Part shown: in pieces, positions 53,301 through 64,000 of the stretch | Numbering within the stretch: the first letter of the stretch is position 1 | Layout of the letters: each line of letters begins with the position of its first letter | Source of the DNA: Cyanophora paradoxa | Taxonomy: Eukaryota; Glaucocystophyceae; Cyanophorales; Cyanophoraceae | NCBI GenBank assembly: GCA_004431415.1 | Contig: QPMI01000010.1 | Span: forward strand, 310,001-374,000 | Direction of reading: 5' to 3' | DNA: 64,000 nt | The notes under the pieces: model-generated | Seen by the model: the letters and a program-made list of their open reading frames with translations, nothing else | The model's database searches: none | What the model was told of the DNA's origin: nothing | Program-made: the position numbers and the translations under genes

Positions 53301-55054
53301 CGTCGTCCTCGTCGCCGGCGGCGTCGGTCCGTGTATCAGATCAGATCAGATCGGATCTGATCTGATCTGACGCCGAGCCCTACTCGCGATCAGGCGTGAC
53401 GCCGATGCTGTCGACGCTGGGGTACCTCGCGGCGGCGCGCCCGGCGGCCCTCCGCCGCGTCCGCTTCTGCTGGACCGTCCAGGACGAGTCTCCCCTCGAG
53501 GCGCGCCCAACCTCCCTCCGGATCGCTTTCGAAGCCTGCGCTGACGAGCGTACCCGCGCGCAGGCGACGGGCGGCGCGCTGCGGGCGGCCGCGGCGGCGC
53601 TGGCCTCGGCCGGCGTCGAGTGCGACATCTCGGTCCACTGCACGCGACCCCGCGCCAAGGGCGGCCAAGCCCCGGCCCGCGCGGAGGACGCCGTACCCCC
53701 CCGCATCGTGAAGGCGAGTCGAAGCTCGCACTGTGACCCTTCCTTCTCCTTTTCTAACCGGGGGGTACAGGTGGTGGACCTCTCGGCCCAGGCGCCAGTC
53801 CCCGTACCCCTTTCGAAGGCTCCCTCGCGGAAGGGCCCCGTACCCCCCGTCCTCTCTCTCGCCTCCTTTGCGGTAGCCCCCCTCGAGAGGTACGACGCGC
53901 GTCCCCTCGTCCTATCCAGACTCGGATCCGGACCCGTCTGACTTGGCGCTTCGTTCGCAGACTGGGCAGCGCGCTTGTGCGGGCGGGCAGCGGCTTTGCG
54001 CACGCCGGCAGCGGGATCGTCCACGCGTGCGCTCGCCCCTCTCTCTTCCTCCTCCCTCGCTCGCTTCTTCCTTAGGCTCCGCCCCGCAGGATCGCTCGGA
54101 TGGGGTCGGCCGCGTTGCCGATCCCCGAGGACGCGTTCGAGGGGGAGGACCCTTCGTCCACCCGTTCCTCCTCCGCCTCGGGCGACTCGAGCGAGGGCGA
54201 GGGGGGGGGCGAGGCCAGGGCGGCTGGACCGCGGCTCAAGGCCCCCGCGCGCCTCGGCTCGGGCGCGCTCGTCTCTGCCGACTCCGCCGCCGGCGCCCTC
54301 TCGCGCTCCCGCTGCAACTCGGTCCGCCCCGTACCCCCCGCCCCCCGCTTCCCCCCACCGCCCCTCACGTCCCCTCAGGCGCTCCGGCGGCGCGGGAGCG
54401 TGCACCGGGCGGCCCCCGAGGGCGAACCCCTGATCGAGGAGCTCCCCACCCCCCGCCTAGAATCCGTACCCGCCGTCTCGATGCTCTCCCTTGTACCCGG
54501 CGGGCCCGTCTCCTCCCATGACGTCGCCGCCGCCCTCGCCCGCGTCGACCTCGTGCGCCCGTACCCCCCTCTCCTTCCTCCCCCCGGCTAATTATATGAC
54601 CGCTGCCTCTGCGCCAGGACCTGTTGTCAGACTCGTCGTCCTCCAATCGCGAAGGACCCGCCGCCGCGAGCCTCGATCTCGCTACCCCGGCGGCGAAGCC
54701 GTTCTACCCCCCCACGGCCGGCAAGGGCACCGAAGCGGACCCCGTCCGAGTGCTCCACGGCCGCCCCGTCCTCCCCGGTGCGCCTGTACCCCCACATGCA
54801 TCGCGGCGCCCTCTAGATCTGACGGAGGCGGGGGCGGGGGTACAGAGGTGATGGCGGCGGCGCGGGACGCGACGCGGGCGCCTTTCATGGCCGTCCTCAC
54901 CTGCGGCCCCGTGCGCCTGTACCCCCCGCATCCGAGCTCACCTGAGCTCACCTGAGCTCAGACGGCTCTGATGGCGGACGCGGAGCGGGCGGCGCGCGGG
55001 GCGGAGGACGGGCGCCTCGCCGTCCACTTCCACCGCGAGACCTTCCAGTTCTAG
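50314..55054 (+). CDS. Ferric reductase / NADPH oxidase family flavocytochrome
   Basis: Start ATG 50314 (MPVSMKRRTSNPTESPARQT), then a disordered Ala/Gly-rich leader, SASVDYEPYDPPP and, in phase, the first membrane helix YAYAVLAGCVAIALIAGAFL. More membrane segments: EAAALLLFFGTCAAYGVYYY, AHAFAGVGYVTMAAALL, KYHRWTAELFVFAIWAHGLL (first haem His pair), SDAAGLAAGLGFVLIAALSA and FELFYYAHHLFVPSVALTIA (second pair). The cytosolic part has the FAD site (YIFLCVPSIAPLQWHPF), a second FAD-domain block (EILVEVDGPYGR), and the NADPH site VVLVAGGVG/VTPMLSTLGYLA. It ends RLAVHFHRETFQF, with the aromatic C-terminus typical of NADPH oxidases. No EF-hands were seen. It carries electrons across a membrane to ferric iron or oxygen; sequence alone does not decide which. 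An ADGASGSA-type leader and a long acidic linker (about 54100-54400, EDAFEGEDPSSTRSSSASGD) are unusual insertions. Stop TAG 55052-55054. Confidence 0.85.
51597..51800 (+). repeat. Imperfect duplication inside an oxidase intron
   Basis: Words TATATGATCTAATTATAT, AAGATGCCAAG, GGATATAAGACTA, AAGTGGTCC and GCCCCTCCTCCA recur in the same order about 120-130 bp apart. This suggests a tandem duplication that includes a piece of the upstream exon end. Confidence 0.6.
52018..52200 (+). repeat. 35-bp AAGCTTAAA tandem repeat in an oxidase intron
   Basis: About five copies of a 35-bp unit made of AAGCTTAAA, ATACAAAGC and ATGCTTAAAG words, filling most of the intron between the exon ending near 51975 and the one starting near 52248. 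HindIII-like AAGCTT words recur throughout. Confidence 0.88.
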
Positions 55055-55452
55055 GCGGGGCTAGCTCTAGGCTAGGCCCTGGCTTTCGGGCCCTGGCTTT
55101 TTGGCCATGGCTCTTTGGCCCTGTTGGCCCTGTTACTAGGCCCTAGGGCCTGGCGCTCTGTTTCCAAGTGTCTCTTTGATATGCGACTTCGCGAGACCTT
55201 CGAATTCTAGGCGGGGCTAGCTCTAGGCTAGGCCCTGGCTTTTTGTTGTTAGAATGGAGCGAGGCCTAGTAGCCTAGTAGGCGAGACCTTCCAGTTCTAG
55301 GCGGGGCTAGGCCGGGTATACGTAGTAGGCCCTGGCGCTTTGTCTACAAGCACAGGCCCAGCATTCATTCTTCTTTGAATTAATATATCCTTCGTTCTTT
55401 GACATCCGACTTCGCGAGATCTTCCAGTTCTAGGCTGGGCTAGGCCCTGGCG
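55034..55452 (+). repeat. Four tandem copies of the oxidase gene 3' end
   Basis: The last codons, stop and early 3' UTR (GCGAGACCTTCCAGTTCTAG then GCGGGGCTAG) recur at about 55190 (CTTCGAATTCTAG), 55281 (CTTCCAGTTCTAG) and 55413 (GATCTTCCAGTTCTAG). Each is followed by TAGGCCCTGGC-type sequence. Spacing is 90-155 bp. Confidence 0.85.
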
Positions 55453-56587
55453 CGCTCTCCCTCCCTCTTTGTTATGAAGCACAGGCCCAGCATATATGCA
55501 TTCTGCTTTGACTTCTCCATTCTTTGATTTGATTTACGCTGAAGCCTAAAGGCCGACGAATCGTCTCCAGAATATAATATGCGCCGGTCCTCATGATCAG
55601 GGCCTGTAGCAGACTACTAGCAGTGACCGCGGCATCATGGCATGGTGATCTGCACCAGCCTGCACGGTCCGAGATGCATATGCCCGCTTGCTGGTTCGTT
55701 GAAAATCATTGAATGTGGCCGTGTAAATATATATAATTTAGTTTGCATTTGCGCGGCGGATGACACTACGTATACGTATACGCTCTCCAGCTTTACTATA
55801 GCTAGGTTACAGGCTTACAGCCTGGCAGTTCGAAATTCACAGGCTCATATGCATGCATGCGCAATACATGAGTCCAGCAGTCCAGCAGTCCGACGGTCTC
55901 CAGCTTCATGCCAACCGTTAAACCGGTACCACTTGCCGTGCAATTTTTGCAAGGCCTATCATAGTATAGGCTGTATAGCTAGGGTCCGAGGCTACTATAG
56001 CTAGCTACTAGGCTATAGCTATAGGCTAGGGATATGTCACGGTCGTGCGCATATGCAGCAATGTACTACTAGTCTTGGCGAAATTGGCGGAATTGTTGGC
56101 GAAACTCGGTAGTTAGCTATAGATATCCTACCCTTAATATCACTAGTACTAGTAGATTCACTACCTGCGGCCCAGGCTACGGGGGTACCGGGGGGGGTTC
56201 GCCAACTTCGCCCCACCGTAGTCTCTAAAAAAAAAAGATATCCGATCATCGGATGATCCTTCAATTGAAGGCTTTGCGAAATTCGGCGGACCGGTACCGA
56301 ATTTTCAAGTTTCGGCCTGGCGGCGGCTGGCGCCGGCAAGTTCGCCAGCAACCCTAAGTGGCATGCGCACTGTGGCTGACGCTCGGACGTACCGGAAATT
56401 GGTCCGGAATCCCCCAGCCTCCTGGGAGTCCTGGCGTGCCGGCGGTTTTTTTAATATTAAAATCTACCGAGTATCTTAGCCACTTCGCAACGGCCTACTA
56501 GTAGCAGCCTACTAGCAGGCTGCACCGGTACCGGCTGAGAGCCATGCCATGCAAATTGATGCAATGCAATGCAATGCCACTGGGCCA

Positions 56588-56850
56588 TACCGTAAAACAC
56601 TTAAGTAATGCGCCGGTAAGTAATGCGTTTTTGGGCCCGGACCCCCAGTACGGTTAATTATGCGCCCCCGAATTAATACGTTTTGAAGCCTTCTGGCTGC
56701 ATGAGGGGGGTACATACCGCAGTTTTCTTAGCGCGGGCTTAGCGCTTCGATATTAATGCGCCCCCAAATTAATGCGTTTTGCCAGCGGAAAACGCATTAT
56801 TTCGGGACCGCATTACTTAAGTGCCCGCATTACTTAAGTGTTTTAAGGTA
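56588..56850 (+). mobile_element. MITE family 2, copy A (263 bp)
   Basis: Starts TACCGTAAAACACTTAAG and ends CTTAAGTGTTTTAAGGTA, so it has its own terminal inverted repeats. Interior words include CGGTTAATTATGCGCCCCC and CTTAGCGCGGGCTTAGCGC. The reverse complement matches 58609-58885 over nearly the whole length. A diverged relative of the end sequence lies at 28405-28480 (AACACTTAAGTTACTACGG). Confidence 0.8.
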
Positions 56851-57079
56851 CACGACTCAGCAGTGTCAGCCTGCCAGGGCCTGGCAGCACTGAGCCCCTG
56901 AGTCAGCAGGCTGACAGCAGCACGCGTACGAGTCCGACGTCTCAGCCTGGCAGACTCTCAGAGTCTCTGCAATGCCGCAGACATGGACAGGTCCGCATGG
57001 CAGCGCATGCGCATGCAGACTCTGCCAGACTGATGATGCAGTGGGTGCCAGTGGCACTGTGGCAGCAGTGCGGTAATTA

Positions 57080-57340
57080 CTGTAAAACATGAAATCTCCG
57101 GCGGCACTTAATATATATTCGGCGCTATTCAATGATTCGGCATAGCCTCGCGACGCCGAATATTTGAAACTGCCAGAATTGTGCAGATGTATGGCAGAAG
57201 AGGGATCAATGTACCCGCCACCTAGGCGGACTTGCTGTGTTGCCGAAAATATGATGCTGACGAACCACAATTTCGGCGCATTTTTCGGGTTTTGCCGAAA
57301 TAAAGTGACGCTCAGCGGCTGGATATTGCATGTTTTACAG
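57080..57340. mobile_element. MITE family 1, diverged second copy (261 bp)
   Basis: Ends CTGTAAAACATG and CATGTTTTACAG are exact inverted repeats. Shared interior words with the 40982-41227 element: GAATATTTGA, TTTTCGGGTTTTG and AATAAAGTG-type sequence near the right end, in the same order. Confidence 0.6.
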
Positions 57341-57714
57341 AGTCCTAGTACTGTCCTACTACTTAGTAGGTAGAAGCCAATGCTAGCCATTGATATCCGA
57401 TCGAAGTTCTAGAGTCTAGAGTCTAGAGCCTCGGAGTCTAGACTCAGTGTGACTGACACTGTCTGACAGATCTCGAGTCTCGACGCGTGAGTCACGACTC
57501 GGAGTCAGTCTACCGACTCAACATTAAATATTAATGGGGACTCGTTCAATGATTGGGGAGTCATTAATATTGGGGAATTTGGGGTCCACTTAGTTCCATT
57601 TTGGGGACCGTCCGAGCTTGGCTGCTTGGGGCCTTGGCCGTGTGACCGTCGGACCGTCGGACCCGCGTCCCGGAGTCCCAGACTCCCAGTCTGATACAGT
57701 GATGACTAGAGCTG

Positions 57715-58150
57715 CGGCTCGAGCTCAAAACCCCCGGCTCGAGCCAGCTCGAGCCGGCCCGCTCCAGCCTCGAGCCAGCTCGAGCCGGGCTCGAGCCGAC
57801 CTACGGGGAGGGGTACCCCAGCCCCGGACTTAGGCGTGCAGAGAAACCATGATCTCTAGCTCGTGCGGACATGCTAAATGCGTGTAATATCAGAGAATAG
57901 CCTGTATTTGATGACTCGGGACCGCGACACGCGCTGGAAACGAGCTGTTTACGTCAGAGGCCGCCTCTCGCCCCCCCGGCTCGAGCCCTGGCTGGCCGGC
58001 TCGACCTAGCTCGCCCCCCTGGCTCGAGCCAGACATTCCCTCTCGGCTCGAGCCGCCGGCTCGAGCGAGCCGCGCATCGCCACGAGCCGGCTCGAGCCGG
58101 GGAAAGGGTCGGCTCGAGCCGGGCTCGCTCGAGCCAGGCTCGCTCGAGCC
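57715..58150. repeat. Cluster of GGCTCGAGCC palindromes
   Basis: About fifteen copies of CTCGAGCC or GGCTCGAG in two blocks (57715-57800 and 57975-58150) around a unique core of about 170 bp. Confidence 0.8.
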
Positions 58151-58608
58151 GAAGCTCTCTGCTGCTCTAGTGATGACTCTGATCCGATGATCGGATCTTG
58201 CCGCAGTGCCAATGTGCTTGCATTAGACTTGCAATTGCCAAGTTAGCCTAGTAGCCCAGTGGGGATTCACTGGGGAAGTTGCCAAGTTGGTGTCACTCAC
58301 AGTGTGTGACTCACTTGAACTCGGAAGTTGACTCGAACTTCGGACCCGGGAACCAACCGGTACCGTGTTGACGACAGTGTTGCTGACTCAGTGACGTCAC
58401 CGTGGCACGACACAGTGTAACGCGATCGGACCCGGGAGTCTGTGACACTGTGACACTGACACACTGTGAGTCTGTGTCACTCGATTCTGTTACAATTGCA
58501 ACTTGCAAGTTGTCTGACTCAGTGATTGTTGCCAGTTGTCACAATTGCACGACTCATGATCACAATTAATATTGCAAGTTAAAAGAGTCACATGCAACCT
58601 ACTACCGG

Positions 58609-58885
58609 TACCGTAAAAGTAAGTAATGCGGGCACTTAAGTAATGCGGTCCCGAAATAATGCGTTTTCCGCTGGCAAAACGCATTAATTTGGGGGCGCAT
58701 TATTAATATCGAAGCGCTAAGCCCGCGCTAAGAAAACTGCGGTATGTACCCCCCTCACGCACTGCGGCAGCCAGAAGGCTTCAAAACGTATTAATTCGGG
58801 GGCGCATAATTAACCGTACTGGGGGTACCGGTCCGGGTCCAAAAACGCAGTACTTACCGGCGCATTACTTAAGTGTTTTACGGTA
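58609..58885 (-). mobile_element. MITE family 2, copy B (277 bp), inverted relative to copy A
   Basis: Starts TACCGTAAAAGTAAG and ends GTGTTTTACGGTA. Reading its reverse complement gives almost the sequence of 56588-56850, with small insertions (for example CACGCACTGCGGC near 58757). Copies A and B face each other across 1.76 kb. Confidence 0.8.
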
Positions 58886-59234
58886 GGCTAACTTAGTAGT
58901 AACAACCGCGTGAACTTGTCAGCATTGACGTCCGAGTCGAGTCAGTCGGAGTCACTGAGTCGTCGACGGCCGGCATGCCCGTCGGACCGCGGCGCCCGGC
59001 GGCCGAGACCGGCCGCTCGGCTACCGGTATACGTTTAGCCTGTACATGTAAATGCTGTATAGCCCTTTAGCTAGCCTCTATACTATGATAGCTAGGCTCT
59101 AGGCGGCTAGGCTCCTTGCAAATTGCAATTGTTATAGCAGCACTGTGGCACGGTGACGCAACGCCGGGCGCCTAGGCCTGCGCCGCCACGGTGACATTTC
59201 CCCTTGGTACGCAACTTGCAATTGGCAAGCTTCG

Positions 59235-62200
59235 ATGTCGCAACGGTCGCGCACGCGTGCACGGCCCGCGGTCACAGCGGCCATGCATATGAACGGCAGC
59301 ACCAGCAGCATCGATATCGGCAGGCCTAGGGTTGCTTTCGCGATCGCCCTGCGGGCGATCTGTCTTGCCCTTGGTCTCACGGCTGCGGCCGCTCAACTCG
59401 TCAACGGCGTCAATACTTTAGGCGGGACTGCTCCAGGCGGCTACATTGCTTCCCGGGCCCCCGCGACCTTCTTCTCCTACGTCTATGGGAACATGGGGAT
59501 GTCGCCGGTGCTATGGTGCGCCCTTGCTTAATAATAGTTCGAGGCTTCAAGGACTCTCTCTCGTGCCTCTTGATCGCGAGCTCGTCACGCACGCGTACGT
59601 GTACGGCGCGCAGGACTTTCACAGCAGAGACGCCAGGGGATCGTGTTGAGTTGGCTTTGGAGTTCACAAATGCAGCTACCGGAAGTATGGTCAAGGTAAT
59701 CGCAGATCGCAATTGCTTTAATTTATATAAGTGCATGCAGATCGATATCTTGATTGAATTGCTACGTATACTTACACCTTGTAATTGAAAGGTCTTCGAT
59801 CTGGGCACGACTCCCATGACATTTCTGGCGCCTTACATAGATGCGTCGTTGCCAACGTCGACGCGAACATTTACAAGCACGTCCGACACGCTGTGCGCGC
59901 TTTACTAAGTTAGTTTGCTTTAATAAACGCATCGATATATCTTTACATTGAAATTTCCGATTTCGAACCATGGCCAGTCTTGTCATGCTACAAGATACTG
60001 GCTACAGCATAGGCCCTGTCAACGTATCGTTTTCGTACCAGAGCGTCCCTTCGACTCGTGCGCTTCTAGATCTGAATTCTCCGGATTGAGCTACATACAG
60101 TGCTAGCGCTGATGCGTGCACACGGGGCGTCGGCAGAGGCGGCGAGCCCGGCGACCACATTGTCCGAATCGGATATCGCTACCTACAAATCTTCGATTAA
60201 TCCTACGAACGCCCGTGCTATCCCCTCGCACTTCAATTGGTCAACATTGTCCATTCTGCCGGGCGGGCAAGCTTCGTTTTATGTGCCTGCTAATTATGCA
60301 GAGGACTCCTTTTACATCTGGTCGGCATCTCTGATTTCCCATGCTGCAGCTGCCATCACATTTGGCTCGTGAAAGTATTGCTAATGTTTTGTTTTTTGAC
60401 GCGTCCAGGCACGCCAAAGTAGCGGCAACGCCTTGCGGAAACACTACAATGAATCTGACGGTCCTTGAATTCGACACAAGAACTGCCGCGGGAACCGGGG
60501 GCACGGGGGGCGATTACTTCGTTGTCCGTTTGCGCCGCCCAAAATTGAACGTGATACTGCATGCGCAATTACATTGATCATGAGTCTCAATCGCAACAGA
60601 TATACGAGTTGAAGCCTTCGGCTCGCCCCGGCAGGGACGCGAACACCAGGCTCGCCTACATCATCGGCCAGGGAACAGTGTCCGTCAACAACACGGTCTA
60701 CAACACATCGGCAGGGAGCGAGCTCCTCGTCTTCTTCTTTTCTTACGGCGGCCCTGTCAGCAATGCCGGCGTGACGTCAACCGTCTCCTCCTCCCTTATC
60801 GGCGCTTCCTGCGCCGCGGCCACACCTTCTCCGTCTCCTAGGTGAATATTCAACCCCCCCCCCCCCCCCCCCCCCCCTCCCCCCCCTTTGAACTTTATCA
60901 TTTTCTCGAACTGCCCGCGCACCGTGCTCGTGCTCTCCTTTCTGGATTCCTTGTGACCAGATGCTCGGCAGCGCGAGCCCGTCGCCAACCCCATCGCCGT
61001 CCCCATCGCCAACCCCATCGGCATCCGGATCCGGTCCAACCCCGAGCCCCCCTTCTAGCGTCATCAACCAGCTGCAGCCCACGGCATCCCCGTCTCCTTT
61101 GCCTGGATCCGGAAACGCCAACGGCACTGGCACGTCTCCAGCTCCAGCTGGGTTGGTCGGGCAAGGGTTCTCCAAGAATTACACGGGGCTGGTGAGGCAG
61201 ACTAGTATACGTACAGGTTGAAAGTTTCACGTAGGGCAAAGGCTGAGCAATTATTGCGCAAGCGCAGCCGAGACTGGCGATCGTCCAGCTCCGCTTCGCC
61301 GGCGTTTCGTTCAACCTCTCCAGCGCGAGCGGCAGTGGGTCGCCCCTTTTGCTGGGGGTGCGCGAAGTTTGAACTTTTGCCGGATGCAGGCAATCAGGGA
61401 ATATATTGAATTTCCGCCCAGGATGGAGCTGTCCGCATCGATATCGGCATCGTCGTCGTCCAAGCCCCGATCGTATGTCTTTAATTTTCCGGCACTGATG
61501 CTCCATTAGCACTCTAGAGCTAGATCTTATGATCAGTCTCGGCCGTTTGATCCCCTCCTGCGCAGCCTGGCGGTTCCGGAGTCGTCACCGTCCGCGGCGA
61601 GGGGCTCCCTGTACGTTTTTTATATAATTAAATATTCCGGTTCGTCTTCGTTGAGAAATTAAAGAGCTCATTTTCGTCGCAGACTGGAGAGCCGATTGAG
61701 ATTTTCATCGTGGACTTTGCGACTCAGCAGTGGGTGAAGGCCCCGTTCGCGGAGATCGCTTCATCCACCGAGATCCGCTTCCGTGAGATACATATTCCTC
61801 CCAAGATCGATATTTTGCCCATATACACGAATTCGAAGAGCTCGAGCCCGATTCGGATCCCGTCCAATTCATTTATTTAGTCTTATAATTACGTCTAATT
61901 GAAATGAACCTTTGCAGCTAGCTATAGCTATAACAGGGCCCTTTCTCTCGAGCAAATCACGCTGAGCTAGCCGCTTCCCTGCAGAGTCTCCTGCGATGCC
62001 GAGCTCGAGCCGTCGGAAGTCCCTTCGCTCAGTTCTCGGCTCCACCGTTGTCTTCGTCGCTGGCCGCTCTTACGATATTCGCGTCACCTCAATTGCCGCG
62101 GTCCCAACCTTTGCGCCTTTTGTTATGGGCAACGTCAGCACTTTGACGTCACCTCATGATCACTTAAGCTTAAGCTTCACTTCCGCTTCAATTTTCTGAC

Positions 62201-63398
62201 GATGTTGGTTTTGGAGCGCAGGTTTTTCAGTGGATCCCTACCGCGGCGGCTGCATCGTCAAGCAAGCCGCTCTGCTATTAGTAAGTCGACGTCGTGTACA
62301 ATTGCAATTGAATATATAGATTGTTGTACGTATACGCGAGCTCCATACTAACCTTGAACGCTCCCAGCCACCAAACGTGCCCGCAGCTCAATGCCGCTTC
62401 CAGCACTCATGCGGTGAGCCGAGCAGTGATGACTCAGTGCATTGCAGTTCCTCAATGAATCTTTGGGTATTATCGACTCACAACGCGCAACGCTCGACAG
62501 AGTCTCTGGGGGACTGTTGCGTCGATGACTGCGGCGCTTCTCCTGAACCTGGTCATGAACGTGATCAGGCTCTAGAACACGCGTACGGGGTTCGCTTTAA
62601 GATTGCAGCGAAGCCTCGGGTCTTGTTCTGTTGAATAAAATGTCACCAGATCATCGGTTGCGTGGGAGCGGGGTGGGGGGTGGGGTGGGGGGGGGCATGT
62701 CAGCAACTAAATATTCTGTTAAATTCGGGGGGCGGGGGGGGGGGGGGGGGGGGGGGGAGGGAGGAAGGGGTGGCTAGCAGATTATCTCGTCGTTGGGTTC
62801 GAAACGAGGTCAGCACCGGTACCGCGGCCCCTGACCCGGTGACCTGAGATCTGAGAACCAATTCGATCTCGCGCACGCCTACTTATATGCGTCCGCCCGC
62901 AGTAAACGTCCGCCTTGAACCTGAGGGCTTCGACCATATCGTCATCCAGAACGTGCGTCCAGACTTTAAATAGCTAGAATCGCTCTCCGAGGCTCGCACA
63001 AGCTAGCGCTCAAGTAGCCGCCACTTGTACCCCGCAGGCGTTCCAATGGATTTCGGTCGGGTCCTCCAGTGGTGGATCGTACGCGTAACGCGTGTCACCC
63101 TCCGTGCGCGCGCATCATTAAATTGCTGCCAGATCTATATATAGGGCTGCGTGACATCAACGTCGTCGTCAAATTAAATAATGGATCCGGATTTCGCAGA
63201 TACACCGCGTGTGCACCCCGCCGCAACTAAACCACGCGTCATTGACCCGTGCGGTGCGCTCGATTTGCGTTTCCTCTTCCCTATTGCAACCTATACTGCT
63301 ACTTATAATGAGAGCTGGCCGCGGCTCACATTGGGATGCAGGGCGGCATTCAGCTCCTCCTTAGTCTCCTGGCGGGCGCTCTCGCCGTTGCCCTATAA
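59235..63398 (+). CDS. Secreted surface protein with Ser/Pro stalk and C-terminal hydrophobic anchor
   Basis: Start ATG 59235. A basic N-region of about 30 residues precedes a signal-type helix (VAFAIALRAICLALGLTAAA). Exons then read GYIASRAPATFFSYVYGNMG, VELALEFTNAATGSMVK, VFDLGTTPMTFLAPYIDASL, GYSIGPVNVSFSYQSVPS, STLSILPGGQASFYVPANYA, CGNTTMNLTVLEFDTR, RLAYIIGQGTVSVNNTVYNT (N-glycosylation sites NTT, NLT, NNT), then a mucin-like Ser-Pro stalk (SPSPTPSPSPSPTPSASGSG, 60961-61090). After the stalk come beta-strand exons (LAIVQLRFAGVSFNLSSASG, DGAVRIDIGIVVVQAPI, TGEPIEIFIVDFATQQWVKA, VNVRLEPEGFDHIVIQN, AFQWISVGSSSGGSYA). The last exon (from about 63331) is GGIQLLLSLLAGALAVAL-stop, a C-terminal hydrophobic tail like a GPI-attachment signal. 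The exon chain is partial. Introns include poly-C (60854-60877) and poly-G (62733-62757) runs. Not recognised; probably a cell-wall or scale-associated protein. Confidence 0.62.
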
Positions 63399-63884
63399 TA
63401 GCAGCTGCAGCCGCCGCGGTGCTAGCGCGATACAGCGCCGCGGCGATGAATAAACACGACAGCAGTGCAGATGCGCACCGCAGTAATGGTAATAGCATAG
63501 TACACCCGGTGACCGCAATGACTTGCACGTGTACCCTTTAATTTCGCATTGTTTTGGTCAAGCCTTTTTTGTGGATAGGACGCGTTATAATTAACGTTCG
63601 CATGAGCCTCGGAGCAAGAACCCTTATAATTAAGCTTGCGAACCCCAAGGCGCGCGCCGCGGCAGGCAGGGTCTTGTCGCCAGTCACCTCCATGCATACG
63701 ACTATGGCCCAGTATTGAGTACTAGTGCCCCGGTGGTGCCCCGGTGGCGAGCGATAGGCGCCGGCCTGTTTAGTATGTGAATTTTCGACTTGAATTTTCG
63801 GGGCACAGCGCAGCCATTTCTACATCCCCGATCTCTTCATGATCACTGCCCCGCCCCCCTTCAGCCGGGGGCGCTTTCTTCGTT
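63399..63884. other. Spacer before the last gene
   Basis: 486 bp with no exon recognised. Contains a short tandem GCCCCGGTGG (63726 and 63737) and AATTTTCG twice (63780-63800). Confidence 0.45.
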
Positions 63885-64000
63885 ATGGATGCGCTTCATT
63901 ACGAGGGCGCGCACCCCCTGGAGCTCGGCGGCCCTCCCGACGCAGACCTGCCGGCCGCGAAACTCAGCGCGCCCCCGAGCGCCAGGCTTGGGGAAGGGGG
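63885..64000 (+). CDS. Start of a gene truncated by the window edge
   Basis: ATG at 63885 opens a frame that stays open to the end of the window (MDALHYEGAHPLELGGPPDA, then DLPAAKLSAPPSARLGEGG). The composition (Asp/Glu/Pro, GC-rich third positions) fits the genes of this window, and the upstream sequence is A/T-richer. Too short to identify. Confidence 0.4.
   Translation, partial: MDALHYEGAHPLELGGPPDADLPAAKLSAPPSARLGEG

Larger units (their letters stand above)
55453..59234. other. 3.8-kb repeat-rich intergenic region
   Basis: No exon recognised. Holds the inverted MITE pair (56588-56850, 58609-58885), a second-family MITE (57080-57340), a cluster of GGCTCGAGCC palindromes (57715-58150), short-word arrays around GACTC/GAGTC (57410-57520, 58290-58560), and a partly palindromic element with TTCGCCAA/TTGGCGAA words near 56060-56350. 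Confidence 0.55.

Overview
This window is nuclear DNA of a GC-rich, intron-dense eukaryote, most likely a microalga. Every convincing gene is split into short exons. Donors are mostly GTGCGC or GTACCCC, acceptors end in CAG, and a few introns look like GC-AG. A GcvT/YgfZ protein of the plastid type and a plant-type macro-HIT-zinc-finger repair protein argue for a photosynthetic lineage. I cannot name the species. I spliced the genes by eye, by joining open segments whose reading phase matched, so gene ends are firmer than internal exon edges.

Layout. At 1-839 is the 3' end of a membrane-anchored surface protein. It is followed by a CAMK-type kinase (2350-5608, -), a 100-residue protein (5866-6576, +), a conserved plant-type protein (6676-8280, -), an NDUFAF8 homologue (8332-8650, +) and a coiled-coil protein (9200-10504, -). 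Next come an F-box-macro protein (10682-12501, +), a giant TRANK1-like helicase that runs on into TPR-like helices and a right-handed beta-helix (13236-21454, -), a FHA-PBZ-macro-HIT-zinc-finger protein (21644-26626, +) and a small membrane protein (26962-27873, -). Then follow two proteins I do not recognise (29457-34773, + and about 36064-38134, -), the plastid-type YgfZ/GcvT protein (43076-46190, +), a proline-rich fragment (to 47703, +), dimethylarginine dimethylaminohydrolase (48270-49831, -), a ferric reductase/NADPH oxidase (50314-55054, +), a large surface protein (59235-63398, +), and the start of one more gene at the right edge.

From 1 to about 46 kb neighbouring genes alternate strand almost perfectly. 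Start codons in some head-to-head pairs lie only 51-260 bases apart. The three large spacers (27.9-29.4, 38.1-43.0 and 55.1-59.2 kb) are full of palindromic, MITE-like elements, including two inverted copies of one element of about 270 bp.

Functional themes. Two genes carry macro domains (ADP-ribose recognition). One of them joins an APLF-like half (FHA plus PBZ finger) to an aprataxin-like half (HIT plus zinc finger), which suggests a single-protein platform for ADP-ribose-guided repair of blocked DNA ends. The most distinctive features are this fusion, the F-box-macro fusion, the helicase-beta-helix fusion, and the repeated GTACCCC signature at intron ends.
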